DNA of 64,000 nucleotides from Sinorhizobium meliloti 4H41 (lineage in GTDB: Bacteria > Pseudomonadota > Alphaproteobacteria > Rhizobiales > Rhizobiaceae): positions 310,001-374,000 of the forward strand of contig NZ_AQWP01000001.1 in the NCBI RefSeq assembly GCF_000375585.1, given 5' to 3'. A model generated the notes under the pieces. That model saw only the letters and a program-made list of their open reading frames with translations, was not told the DNA's origin and made no database searches. Shown piece by piece: positions 10,088 to 19,852 of this stretch. A program made the translations under genes and the position numbers. Numbering within the stretch: position 1 is the first letter of the stretch; every line of letters begins with the position of its first letter.

Positions 10088-13000
10088 CTACTCGCCGGGG
10101 GCGAGATGCGGGGCTTCGATATGCGCTCCGGTGTGCTTCAGAGGCCTTTCGCCGGAAAGCTTGCGGATGAGCACATAGAAGACGGGCGTCATGAAGATGC
10201 CGAAGGCCGTGACGCCGATCATTCCGGCAAACACCGCCACGCCCATGGCTGAGCGCATTTCCGCCCCGGCACCGGTGGAGGTGACGAGCGGCACGACGCC
10301 CATGATGAAGGCCATCGAGGTCATCAGGATCGGTCTGAGCCGGAGGCGGCTCGCCTCGATCGCGGCACTGACGGCATTGCTGCCGGACAGCTCCAGTTCG
10401 CGGGCGAATTCGACGATCAGGATCGCGTTCTTCGCCGATAGACCCACCAGAACGATGAGGCCGATCTGGGTGAAGACGTTGTTGTCGCCGCCGGTCAGCC
10501 AGACGCCCGTCAGCGCCGCCATGATGCCCATCGGCACGATCAGGATGATCGCGATCGGCAGCAGCAGGCTCTCATATTGGGCCGCAAGCACGAGATAGAC
10601 GAGCAGCAGCGCCAGCGGAAAGACGAGGATGCCCGAATTGCCGGCGAGGATCTGCTGATAGGTCAGGTCCGTCCACTCGTACGAAATGCCGGGCGGCAGC
10701 GTCTCGGCCGCAATCCGCTCGATGGCCGCCTGCGCCTGGCCGGAGGAGAAGCCGGGTGCCGGTCCGCCATTGATGTCTGCGGCGAGGAAGCCGTTGTAGC
10801 GGATCGCCCGCTCGGCGCCGACCGTCTGCTCCACGTTGAGCAGGGCCGACAGCGGAATCATCTCGCCCGTCTGCGAACGCACCTTCAGCTTGCCGATGTC
10901 GTCGGCGTGGCTGCGATAGCTCGCATCGGCCTGGATGCGCACGCTGTAGGTGCGGCCGAACGCGTTGAAGTCGTTGACGTAGAGCGAGCCCAGATAGATC
11001 TGCAGCGTCTCGAACACGTCCGTGACCGCGACGCCGAGCTGGCGCGCCTTGGTGCGGTCGAGGTCGGCATAGAGCTGCGGCACGTTGATCTGGTAGCTCG
11101 AATAGAGCCCGGCGAGTTCGGGTGCCGCCATCGCCTTGGCGAGGACGGCCTTGGTCGCATCGTCCAGCGTCCGGTAGCCGAGTCCGTTCCTGTCCTCGAT
11201 CTGCAGCTTGAAGCCGCCGGTCGTGCCGAGGCCCTGGACGGGCGGTGGCGGGAACATGGCGATGAAGGCATCCTGGATCGCACCGAACTCCTGGTTCAAT
11301 TGCATGGCGATGGCGCCGCCCGAAAGTTCGGGCGTCGTACGCTCCTCGAACGGCTTCAGCGACACGAAGACGATGCCGGAGTTGGACGAGTTGGTGAAGC
11401 CGTTTATCGACAGGCCCGGGAAGGCGATGGCGTGTTCGACGCCCGGGTGCTTGAGGGCGATCTCGCTCATGCGCCGGATGACGTCTTCCGAGCGATCGAG
11501 CGTCGCCGCGTCCGGAAGCTGCGCGAAACCGATGAGATATTGCTTGTCCTGGGCCGGCACGAAGCCGCCGGGCACCGCGCGGAAGAGCACGAAAGTGACC
11601 CCGAGGAGGACGACATAGACGCCCATGACCAGTGACTTGCGGGTAAGAATGCCGCCGACGCCGCGGCCATAAGCCTCCGAACTCGCTCCGAAGAAGCGGT
11701 TGAAGCCGCGGAAGAACCAGCCGAACAACCGATCCATGACCCGCGTCAGACGGTCCTTCGGGGCGTGGTGGTCCTTCAGGAGAAGGGCGGCGAGCGCCGG
11801 CGAGAGCGTCAGCGAGTTGAGGGCTGAAATCACCGTCGAGATCGCGATGGTCAGCGCGAACTGGCGGTAGAACTGGCCGGTGAGCCCGGTGATGAAGGCG
11901 AGCGGCACGAATACCGCTACGAGGACCAGCGCGATCGCGATGATCGGCCCAGACACCTCCTGCATGGCGCGATAGGTTGCCTGCACCGGCGAGAGACCCT
12001 GGGAGATATTTCGTTCGACGTTCTCGACGACGACGATGGCGTCGTCGACGACGATGCCGATCGCGAGCACCAGGCCGAAGAGGCTGAGCGCGTTGATCGA
12101 GAAGCCGAAGACATACATCACCGCGAAGGTACCGACGATCGAGACGGGCACGGCGACGAGCGGGATGATCGAGGCGCGCCAGGTCTGCAGGAAGACGATG
12201 ACGACGACGACCACGAGCGCGATGGCTTCGAGCAGCGTGTGGATGACCGATTCGATCGACGCCCGGACGAACTGCGTCGTGTCGTAGACGATCTCGTAAT
12301 CGACGCCATCCGGCATGGTCTGCTTCAGCTCGGCCATGACCTTGTGGACGTTTTCGGAGATCTGGATGGCGTTGGAGCCGGGCGCCTGGAACACGCCCAT
12401 GCCGACGGCGGCCTTGTTGTCGAGAAGCGAGCGCAGCGAATAGTCCGCCGCCCCCATTTCGACGCGGGCGACGTCGCCGAGGCGCGTGATCTCCCCGCTA
12501 TCGCCCGATTTGACGACGATGTCGGCAAAATCCTCGGGCGTCTTGAGGCGGCCCTGAGCGTTGACGGAGAGCTGCAGGTCGAGGCCGGGAACCGACGGCG
12601 AAGCGCCGATGACGCCGGCGGCTGCCTGGACGTTCTGTCCACGGACGGCGTTGGCGATGTCGCTCGCTGCAAGCCCGCGCTCTGCGGCCTTTTCGGGGTC
12701 GATCCAGACGCGCATGGAATAGTCGCCGCCGCCGAAGATCTGCACCTGGCCGACGCCGTCTACGCGCGCCAGCCGGTCCTTGACGTTAAGGACGCCGTAG
12801 TTGCGCAGATAGTTGATGTCGTATAGCCCGTTGGGCGAAATCAGGTGCACGACGAGCGTCAGGTCGGGCGAGCTCTTGACGGTGGTGACGCCGAGCCGGC
12901 GCACCTCTTCCGGCAGCCGCGGCTCGGCCTGGGAGACGCGGTTCTGGACCAGCTGCTGAGCCTGGTCCGGGTCGGTTCCGAGCTCGAAGGTGACGGTCAG

Positions 13001-13273
13001 CGTCATCAGACCGTCGGCGGTCGCCTGGCTCTGCATGTAAAGCATGCCCTCGACGCCGTTGATCTGCTCTTCGAGCGGCGTGGCGACGGTTTCGGCGATG
13101 ACGGCCGGGTTGGCGCCCGGATATTGCGCCCTGACCACGATCTGCGGCGGCACGACTTCCGGATATTCGGAAATCGGCAGGCCGGTCATGCCGATCAGGC
13201 CCGCGACGAAGATGATCACGGAGAGAACGCCCGCGAAGACCGGGCGGTCGACGAAGAAGCGTGAGAAATTCAT
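10088..13273 (-). CDS. RND multidrug efflux transporter, inner-membrane pump (HAE1/AcrB type)
   Basis: Proton-driven inner-membrane pump of 1061 aa, normal for AcrB-like proteins. It has twelve predicted membrane helices and two large periplasmic loops. The proton-relay Asp pair is visible in TM4 (IGIVVDDAIVVVENVER) and the conserved Lys in TM10 (GLSAKNAILIVEFA). The N-terminus MNFSRFFVDRPVFAGVLS is typical; the ATG at 13273 has GGGGGA upstream, whereas the open frame to 13339 adds an uncharacteristic leader. It is downstream of its periplasmic adaptor (131 bp) and followed by a strong terminator, so the operon is adaptor-pump with no outer-membrane factor. Substrates cannot be deduced. Confidence 0.93.
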   Translation of the reverse strand: MNFSRFFVDRPVFAGVLSVIIFVAGLIGMTGLPISEYPEVVPPQIVVRAQYPGANPAVIAETVATPLEEQINGVEGMLYMQSQATADGLMTLTVTFELGTDPDQAQQLVQNRVSQAEPRLPEEVRRLGVTTVKSSPDLTLVVHLISPNGLYDINYLRNYGVLNVKDRLARVDGVGQVQIFGGGDYSMRVWIDPEKAAERGLAASDIANAVRGQNVQAAAGVIGASPSVPGLDLQLSVNAQGRLKTPEDFADIVVKSGDSGEITRLGDVARVEMGAADYSLRSLLDNKAAVGMGVFQAPGSNAIQISENVHKVMAELKQTMPDGVDYEIVYDTTQFVRASIESVIHTLLEAIALVVVVVIVFLQTWRASIIPLVAVPVSIVGTFAVMYVFGFSINALSLFGLVLAIGIVVDDAIVVVENVERNISQGLSPVQATYRAMQEVSGPIIAIALVLVAVFVPLAFITGLTGQFYRQFALTIAISTVISALNSLTLSPALAALLLKDHHAPKDRLTRVMDRLFGWFFRGFNRFFGASSEAYGRGVGGILTRKSLVMGVYVVLLGVTFVLFRAVPGGFVPAQDKQYLIGFAQLPDAATLDRSEDVIRRMSEIALKHPGVEHAIAFPGLSINGFTNSSNSGIVFVSLKPFEERTTPELSGGAIAMQLNQEFGAIQDAFIAMFPPPPVQGLGTTGGFKLQIEDRNGLGYRTLDDATKAVLAKAMAAPELAGLYSSYQINVPQLYADLDRTKARQLGVAVTDVFETLQIYLGSLYVNDFNAFGRTYSVRIQADASYRSHADDIGKLKVRSQTGEMIPLSALLNVEQTVGAERAIRYNGFLAADINGGPAPGFSSGQAQAAIERIAAETLPPGISYEWTDLTYQQILAGNSGILVFPLALLLVYLVLAAQYESLLLPIAIILIVPMGIMAALTGVWLTGGDNNVFTQIGLIVLVGLSAKNAILIVEFARELELSGSNAVSAAIEASRLRLRPILMTSMAFIMGVVPLVTSTGAGAEMRSAMGVAVFAGMIGVTAFGIFMTPVFYVLIRKLSGERPLKHTGAHIEAPHLAPGE

Positions 13274-13404
13274 GGCATCCCCCTTGGGAACTTCAGACAA
13301 GCAGGGAGCGTCTGCGGCGAAAATGTTCGCTGCGAGCACCGGTGCATGCCGTAGGAATGTGTTTTGGGCGCCCTGCCTCTATGGTCCGGCAGGGCGCAGG
13401 CGCT

Positions 13405-14619
13405 TTATGGCTTGGCGATCGAGGCGGTCGCCTGTTCGGCCGGCTGCGGGGCAACCACGACTCCGGGGCGCACGCGCTGCAGGCCGTTGACCACGATGTT
13501 CTCACCTGGCTTCAGGCCGTTCTCCACGATCCGCAGACCGTCCGCGACGGGCCCGAGCGTGACCTGGCGGTACTCCACCTTGTTGTCGGCGCCGACGACC
13601 AGGACGAATTTCTTGTCCTGGTCCGAGCTGATGGCGCGGTCGCTGATCACCAGCTTTTCCTCGGGCTGCGGATCGCCGATCCGGATTCGCACGAACTGGC
13701 CCGGGATCAGGCGGCCATCGGCATTGGCGAGTTCCGCCCGAAGGCGAATCGTGCCGGTTGCCGCATCCACCTCGTTGTTGATGAGCTGGATATGGCCGGT
13801 GATCGGCGTTCCCTCGTCGGCGGACGTGCCGACCTCGACGGGGATGCGTTCGATCGCCTCGGTCCTTGCCGCCGAGGCGGAAAGCTTCGCCAGAGCTGCC
13901 GCCACGACCTCTTCGCTGGCATTGAAGCTGGCATAGATCGGGTCGACGGATACGAGCGTGGTGAGCACCGGCGAGGCGGAGCCGGCGGAGACCAGATTGC
14001 CCGCCGTCACGTTGAGCCTGCCGACGCGGCCGCTGATCGGCGCACGCACTTCGGTGTATTCCAGATCGAGTCTGGCGGTCTGGAGGGCGGCCTTCGCCGA
14101 GCGGAGGTTCGCCCGCGCCTCGTCGTAGACGCTGAGCCTCTGGTCGACCCCGCTCTGTGGGATAGCGTTGGTGGTCACCAGCTTGCGGCCGCGTTCGAGT
14201 TCGGTCTTGGCCAGCGCGACACGGGCCTCGGCTGCGGCGACCTGAGCCTCGGCGCGCTCGACTGCTGCGGCAAAGGGTTCGGGGTCGATCGTCACGAGCA
14301 GATCGCCCTTCCGGACCAGCGCGCCTTCACGGAAATGGGCGCTCAGGATGGCGCCCCCGACGCGGGGACGGATCTCGACGCGCTCGATCGCTTCGAGCCG
14401 GCCGGAGAAGCTCTCCCAGGTCGTGATGCGGCGCGATTCGGCCTTGGCGACGGAAACCGGAACGGCCGGCGGGGTCGCTGCTGCTGCGGGCGCTTCGGTC
14501 GCGGCATCCGCCTGGAAACGCTGAGGCAGCCCGAAGAAGACGGCTGCGCCGCCGCCGACGGACAAAAGAATGCTCAGGCCGGCGCCCCACAGGACCCGGC
14601 GGGTTACTGTCGATGTCAT
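13405..14619 (-). CDS. RND efflux periplasmic adaptor (membrane fusion protein)
   Basis: 404-aa AcrA/MexE-like adaptor that links the RND pump to an outer-membrane channel. It has an N-terminal membrane anchor/signal (about residues 10-30, no lipobox Cys), a first lipoyl half with RPRVGGAILSAHFREGALVRKGDLLVTID split around it, an alpha-helical hairpin (about 105-180), the second lipoyl half (EYTEVRAPISGRVGRLNVTAGNLV), then the beta-barrel and membrane-proximal domains. It precedes the pump gene on the same strand. The partner TolC-like gene must be elsewhere in the genome. Confidence 0.93.
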   Translation of the reverse strand: MTSTVTRRVLWGAGLSILLSVGGGAAVFFGLPQRFQADAATEAPAAAATPPAVPVSVAKAESRRITTWESFSGRLEAIERVEIRPRVGGAILSAHFREGALVRKGDLLVTIDPEPFAAAVERAEAQVAAAEARVALAKTELERGRKLVTTNAIPQSGVDQRLSVYDEARANLRSAKAALQTARLDLEYTEVRAPISGRVGRLNVTAGNLVSAGSASPVLTTLVSVDPIYASFNASEEVVAAALAKLSASAARTEAIERIPVEVGTSADEGTPITGHIQLINNEVDAATGTIRLRAELANADGRLIPGQFVRIRIGDPQPEEKLVISDRAISSDQDKKFVLVVGADNKVEYRQVTLGPVADGLRIVENGLKPGENIVVNGLQRVRPGVVVAPQPAEQATASIAKP

Positions 14620-14670
14620 GTTTTCTCCTCGCCGGTTGGGAGCCCGGCTCTGTGCTTACTGCCTTATTTG

Positions 14671-15486
14671 TTACTCTTTGGCCGGCTTCGCTCCCGCCTG
14701 CTTGAAAAAGCGGGAAAAGATGCCGGATAGGATTTCTTCATGCGATGGCAAGATTTCCTGCGCCGCACCGCCGACAGGCAGCCATGAGGCACGCCCCGGC
14801 AGCACATGCGTTTCCACCGGAACGCCGGCCTTGCGGAGACGCTCGGCATAGGCTTCGGCCTCGTCGCGCATCGGACACTCATCGCTGGTGACGACGAGGG
14901 CCGGAACGAGACCGCCGAGCCGGCTGCAATGGCCCGGCGCCGCATAGGGATGCGTGAGCCCGCTGCGCTCGCCGAGATATTGCTGCCAGCCTTCGGCGAT
15001 CGATTGCACCGAACTCTGCGGACAGAACTTGCGAAACGAAGCCGTTGCCAGGCATGGGTCGAGCAGCGGCGACAGCAGGATCTGGCCTTTGAGGTCGGTC
15101 AGAAACTGATCGCGCGCCATCAGCGCCAGGCCGGCCGCGAGATTGCCGCCCGCCTCTTCGCCGGCGACGAACAGCATCGACTTCTTGTGCGCGAACTGCG
15201 GACAGCGGCTGCGCATCGACGAAAGCATCGCATAGGCGCAGTCGAGTGCCGCCGGAAACGGGTTCATGCACGCCGAAGGATATTCCGGCGAGATGACGAC
15301 CGCGCCCGCGGCCGCCAGGGAATTGGCCACGTTTTCGCCCGCCGCGATCGAATCGTCGACGAAGCCGCCGCCATGGAGATGCAGTACGATCGGCGGCGGC
15401 GCGAGCAGCGATGCGCCGCGGTAGACACGGGCGCGGCACGAGCCTTTGCTCGTCTGCATCGTCTCTTCCGTAAATTGCGCGTTCAT
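14671..15486 (-). CDS. HSL-type alpha/beta-hydrolase fold protein, catalytic triad lost (pseudoenzyme)
   Basis: 271 aa (ATG at 15486 with GGAG 9 nt upstream; a GTG at 15504 is an alternative). The fold is clearly that of hormone-sensitive-lipase-type esterases: HLHGGGF oxyanion motif at 38-41, NPFPAALDCAYAML, AGGNLAAGLAL, and MRDEAEAYAERLRKAGV. However the nucleophile elbow reads GEEAGG instead of GDSAGG (Glu111 in place of Ser), the acid position before PMRDE is Cys204 instead of Asp, and the PGxxHGF histidine is Ser234. All three catalytic residues are therefore absent in an otherwise intact frame. A ligand-binding or regulatory role is more likely than hydrolysis (inference). It lies 52 bp upstream of the efflux adaptor gene on the same strand and is divergent from a LysR regulator. 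Confidence 0.85.
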   Translation of the reverse strand: MNAQFTEETMQTSKGSCRARVYRGASLLAPPPIVLHLHGGGFVDDSIAAGENVANSLAAAGAVVISPEYPSACMNPFPAALDCAYAMLSSMRSRCPQFAHKKSMLFVAGEEAGGNLAAGLALMARDQFLTDLKGQILLSPLLDPCLATASFRKFCPQSSVQSIAEGWQQYLGERSGLTHPYAAPGHCSRLGGLVPALVVTSDECPMRDEAEAYAERLRKAGVPVETHVLPGRASWLPVGGAAQEILPSHEEILSGIFSRFFKQAGAKPAKE

Positions 15487-15586
15487 CTCTCTTGTCTCCG
15501 CCACGGGTGAATCCCTAGATGAGGGACAACTCGCGATGTTTGCAGCATATCATTGTCTTTCGTCTGGAATAGTCCGCGGGTTGTGA

Positions 15587-16534
<948 letters not shown>

Positions 16535-16544
16535 CGACCCGTTC

Positions 16545-16949
16545 TCACCTGTTCGTCTGCGCGTCGTAGCGCTCGCGCGCGGCGTCGAGCTTTTCGAAAT
16601 GCGTCTCCGCCCAGCGATCGAGCACGACCAGCGCTTCGCTCAGCGAGCGGCCCACCTCGCTCAGCCGATATTCGACATGCGGCGGCACGGTCCCCTTGTC
16701 CTCGCGGATCACCAGCCCGTTTCGCTCCAGTTCCTTCAGCGTCTGCGTCAGCATCTTTTGCGAGACGTCGCCGAGCGTGCGCATGAGCGCGGCGTTGCGC
16801 ATCGGGCCGGACTCCAGCGCGGAGATGATCAGCATCGCCCATTTGCTGGCCACGAGCTCCAGCGCGTGACGCGAGGAACATGTCGGATCGAAAACACTGG
16901 GCGTCGATTGCATGGCGGTCGGGGGCGTGGAAGCCGGGTTCGCAGACAT
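16545..16949 (-). CDS. HxlR-family transcriptional regulator
   Basis: 134-aa winged-helix regulator with the family start DPTCSSRHALELVASKWAMLIISAL, a conserved early Cys, and GDVSQKMLTQTLKELERNGLV as the recognition region. MarR/HxlR proteins of this kind often sense electrophiles or oxidants through cysteine; here only one N-terminal Cys is visible in the conserved position. The ATG at 16949 gives MSANPAS; an upstream TTG would add five residues. It is divergent from an SMR transporter gene 88 bp away, and a candidate operator lies between them. It is convergent with the LysR gene, 10 bp apart. Confidence 0.92.
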   Translation of the reverse strand: MSANPASTPPTAMQSTPSVFDPTCSSRHALELVASKWAMLIISALESGPMRNAALMRTLGDVSQKMLTQTLKELERNGLVIREDKGTVPPHVEYRLSEVGRSLSEALVVLDRWAETHFEKLDAARERYDAQTNR

Positions 16950-16964
16950 TGTGACGGTTACCAA

Positions 16965-16983
16965 AAGGTGCGTAATTGCACTT
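16965..16983. promoter_or_regulatory. Candidate HxlR operator between divergent genes
   Basis: Dyad GTGC-N6-GCAC inside AAGGTGCGTAATTGCACTT, located in the 87-bp gap between the HxlR regulator and the SMR transporter. Size and placement suit control of both divergent promoters. No experimental consensus for this subfamily was available to compare. Confidence 0.45.
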
Positions 16984-17036
16984 CGGTGCCCATGCTACAA
17001 GATTGACGCCAGAGTTCAAATCATTGGAGAACAGGA

Positions 17037-17354
17037 ATGGCGTGGATCATGCTTGTGGCGGCAAGCGCCGTCGAGATCGTCATGGGGCTTGCGCTCAAAT
17101 ATGCAGACGGCTGGACCCGGCCGGTTCCCAGCATCATCGGCGTGGGCGCGGCATTGGGCAGTGTCTATCTGCTCACCATCGCGATGCGCGACCTGCCTGC
17201 CGGCACGGCCTATGCCGCATGGACCGGCATCGGCGCGGTGGGCATCACCGTGCTCGGCATGGTTCTCTTCGGCGATCCGGTGTCCTGGCTCAGGCTTGCC
17301 TGCATTGCCATGATCATCGTCGCCGTCGCAGGTTTGCGCTTCCTCGAGGCTTGA
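17037..17354 (+). CDS. Small multidrug resistance (SMR) transporter, SugE/Gdx-like
   Basis: 105-aa protein with four membrane helices and the essential Glu13 of the SMR family (ASAVEIVMGLALKYADG). AAWTGIGAVG carries the conserved Trp62 of SugE/Gdx proteins. SugE/Gdx members export guanidinium or quaternary ammonium ions as dual-topology dimers. Compared with E. coli Gdx, Trp16 is Met here, so the binding site differs and substrate should not be assumed. The gene stands alone, divergent from an HxlR regulator that probably controls it. No second SMR subunit gene follows, consistent with a homodimer. Confidence 0.9.
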   Translation: MAWIMLVAASAVEIVMGLALKYADGWTRPVPSIIGVGAALGSVYLLTIAMRDLPAGTAYAAWTGIGAVGITVLGMVLFGDPVSWLRLACIAMIIVAVAGLRFLEA

Positions 17355-17377
17355 TCCGCAGGGGGTTCATCTCAAGG

Positions 17378-17411
17378 TTTCCCGCCGCGGTGCCGATCAC
17401 CCGGCGGGAAA
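17378..17411. terminator. Bidirectional hairpin between SMR and helicase genes
   Basis: Arms TTTCCCGCCG (17378-17387) and CGGCGGGAAA (17402-17411) between convergent genes. The A/T ends give the outer stem a T-run in either direction. The element is flanked by a 10-bp direct repeat CATCTCAAGG (17368-17377 and 17415-17424). Confidence 0.65.
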
Positions 17412-17418
17412 TGCCATC

Positions 17419-19311
17419 TCAAGGCTGGCGCTTCTTGGCGTTGTTGCGCTTGGCACCAGGCTTGAAGTCGCCGGTTTTCTGCGCTTCGGGCTTGCCCTTC
17501 TTTTTGCTCCAGGGCTTCGCGCCCCGGCTGTCCGGATGCGCATCCTGCGCGACGGGAGGCTGCTTGTCGAACTTGCGCTTCGGCTTGAAGTCCTTGTGCT
17601 CGCGCTCCGATGCGGCCGCCGGCGGACGCTTCCTCTCGAAGTCCGGCTTGTCCTGCCGTGGCCTGGAGGTGTCCGGGGCACCGGGAAGAGTTTTGACGCG
17701 AATACCCTTTTCCAGCAGCCGGTTCGGGCCGATCGCGGCAAGAAGGCGTTCTGCGCCGTCGGCCGTCATCTCGACATAGGTTTCCTCGGGCTGCATGCGG
17801 ATCGCGCCGATATCGCGCTTGCTCAGCTTGCCGTAACGGCAAAGCATCGGGATCAGCCAGCGGGGCTCGGCGTTCTGCTTGCGCCCCACGGAGAGGGAAA
17901 ACCACTGGCCGTCGGCGAAGTCGGCTCGCGGAGCGGGTTCGCTGTCGGCCGTGAAAGCCGGGCCGTCGCGACGGGGTTTCCTGCGATCATCGTAGACGGC
18001 GACCTCAACGAGTTCCTCCGGAGCGGAACGGTTCGAGCGGAATTGCCGGACGAAGGCCGCGGCGATCTTTTCCGCCCCGTACCGGCTGATCAGCGTCTCG
18101 ACGATCGCCTGTTCATCCTCGCGCGGCGCTTCGGCAAGGGCCGGATCGGCGGCGATGCGCTCGTCGTCGCGGCGTGCCACCTCGTCGGCCGACGGGGGCT
18201 TTGCCCAGGCGGCGGTAATCCGTGCGTTTTCAAGCAGCCGCTCGGCCTTGCGGCGGGCATTCACGGGCACGATCAGCGCGCTCACGCCTTTTTGGCCGGC
18301 ACGACCGGTCCGGCCGCTGCGATGCAGCAGCGTGTCGGAATTGGTCGGCAGGTCGGCATGGATCACGAGCTCGAGGCCCGGAAGGTCGATCCCGCGCGCC
18401 GCAACGTCGGTCGCGATGCACACGCGGGCGCGGCCGTCGCGCATGGCCTGCAGTGCGTGGGTGCGTTCGTTCTGGCTGAGCTCGCCGGAGAGCGCCACGA
18501 CCGAGAAGCCGCGATTGTTGAAGCGGGCGGTCAGATGGTTGACCGCGGCGCGCGTCGAGCAGAAAACGATCGCATTCCTCGCTTCGTAAAAGCGCAGCAC
18601 GTTGATAATGGCATTCTCACGGTCGCTCGGCGCCACGAGCAGCGAGCGGTACTCGATGTCGCCATGCTGCTTCTGCTCGGAGGTGACGCCTATGCGGACG
18701 GCGTCGCGCTGGTAATTCTTGGCGAGCGTCGCGATCGAGCGCGGCACGGTGGCGGAGAACATCAGCGTGCGGCGATCCGCCGGCGACGCCTCGAGAATGA
18801 ACTCCAGGTCCTCGCGGAAACCGAGGTCCAGCATTTCGTCGGCCTCGTCGAGTACGACGGCCTTCAGTCCCGATATATCGAGCGATCCACGGCGGATATG
18901 GTCGCAAAGCCGCCCCGGCGTGCCGACGACGATATGGGCGCCGCGTTCCAGCGTGCGCCGTTCGCTGCGCATGTCCATGCCGCCGACGCAGGAGGCGATG
19001 GTGGCCCCCGCCATCTCGTAAAGCCAGTCGAGCTCGCGCATGACCTGCAGCGCCAATTCGCGCGTCGGCGCGATGACGAGTGCAAGCGGTGCGCCGGCCT
19101 GCGCGAATTTCCTCGCCGAACCGATGAGCGTCGGCGCCAGTGCGAGGCCGAAGGCCACGGTCTTGCCGGAGCCGGTCTGGGCGGAGACGAGCGCGTCGGC
19201 GGTGCCGAGCGACGGATCCAGCATGGCTTGCTGAACCGGCGTCAGCGTCTCGTAACCGCGTTTTGCCAACGCCTCGGCGATCGCCGGCGCGATCCCTGCG
19301 AATTCTGTCAT
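17419..19311 (-). CDS. deaD: DEAD-box RNA helicase with DbpA-type RNA-binding domain
   Basis: 630 aa. Core helicase motifs in order: Q motif (GYETLTPVQQAML), motif I AQTGSGKT, Ia PTRELALQV, motif II DEAD in VVLDEADEMLD, motif III FSATVP, motif V ATDVAARGIDLPG and motif VI HRSGRTGRAG. A DbpA/CsdA-type RNA-binding domain follows at about residues 470-545, and the tail (about 560-630) is Lys/Arg-rich and probably disordered. Such proteins unwind rRNA or mRNA structure in ribosome assembly and cold adaptation. The gene is monocistronic, with a hairpin 8 bp after its stop. The deaD symbol is by family resemblance; another DEAD-box paralogue name is possible. Confidence 0.92.
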   Translation of the reverse strand: MTEFAGIAPAIAEALAKRGYETLTPVQQAMLDPSLGTADALVSAQTGSGKTVAFGLALAPTLIGSARKFAQAGAPLALVIAPTRELALQVMRELDWLYEMAGATIASCVGGMDMRSERRTLERGAHIVVGTPGRLCDHIRRGSLDISGLKAVVLDEADEMLDLGFREDLEFILEASPADRRTLMFSATVPRSIATLAKNYQRDAVRIGVTSEQKQHGDIEYRSLLVAPSDRENAIINVLRFYEARNAIVFCSTRAAVNHLTARFNNRGFSVVALSGELSQNERTHALQAMRDGRARVCIATDVAARGIDLPGLELVIHADLPTNSDTLLHRSGRTGRAGQKGVSALIVPVNARRKAERLLENARITAAWAKPPSADEVARRDDERIAADPALAEAPREDEQAIVETLISRYGAEKIAAAFVRQFRSNRSAPEELVEVAVYDDRRKPRRDGPAFTADSEPAPRADFADGQWFSLSVGRKQNAEPRWLIPMLCRYGKLSKRDIGAIRMQPEETYVEMTADGAERLLAAIGPNRLLEKGIRVKTLPGAPDTSRPRQDKPDFERKRPPAAASEREHKDFKPKRKFDKQPPVAQDAHPDSRGAKPWSKKKGKPEAQKTGDFKPGAKRNNAKKRQP

Positions 19312-19463
19312 GTCTCTTCTTTCGGATTTCGGTTGTCGTCGGCGGAAGAGCGGACCTCGGTGCAGGCCGTCATCAGGCGTCGATTGCCGCGGCCAACGTG
19401 GTCGCGGCCCTATTCAGTTGCCGCGCTACATACTTGGTGAGCGTTGAAATGTACAGGGCGGAA

Positions 19464-19850
19464 TCAATCTCCGGCCGGCGCGTTGCGGCGGCTGCCATAC
19501 TCGTTTGCCCTGTTTGCGCCCGGCCAGAGGCAGAGACCGATGAAAACGATCGGGCTCAGAACCGGGATGAAGAGGCAGAGCGCCAGCGGACCGGGATAGC
19601 CGATATCGTGCAGGCGCTTGATCGCCAGCATGGCGATGGAGACGGTCGAAAGCACGCCGGAGACGATCAGAGCCAGCGTCGAAAGCGCGAGCGCCGCGTC
19701 GTCCACCTCGTTCTTCATCATCTGCGCCAGAAAGATGGAGCCGACGGCGAACCAGAAGAGCCAGGCGAGGAGAAAGGGCAGGCGGCCTATACGGCCGGAG
19801 GGGCTGAAGAACAGCCACATCATGCTCGGCTGCCGCCCCTCCTTGGCCAT
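19464..19850 (-). CDS. DUF805 family membrane protein
   Basis: 128 aa with the DUF805 hallmarks: FSPSGRIGRLPF near the N-terminus, then three to four membrane helices and the conserved KRLHDIGYPG loop and WPGANRANEYG tail. Function of the family is unknown. The ATG at 19850 lies only 2 bp beyond the dapD stop on the same strand, so it is a dapD operon member. The frame is open much further upstream, through dapD, but that part is not coding. It also contains an acidic stretch (MMKNEVDD) in the first periplasmic loop. Confidence 0.85.
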   Translation of the reverse strand: MAKEGRQPSMMWLFFSPSGRIGRLPFLLAWLFWFAVGSIFLAQMMKNEVDDAALALSTLALIVSGVLSTVSIAMLAIKRLHDIGYPGPLALCLFIPVLSPIVFIGLCLWPGANRANEYGSRRNAPAGD

Positions 19851-19852
19851 CG

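Noticed and set aside
17368-17424. 10-bp direct repeat CATCTCAAGG around a hairpin, resembling a target-site duplication
   Set aside because: The enclosed segment is only 37 bp and is fully explained as a terminator; the second repeat overlaps the helicase stop codon.
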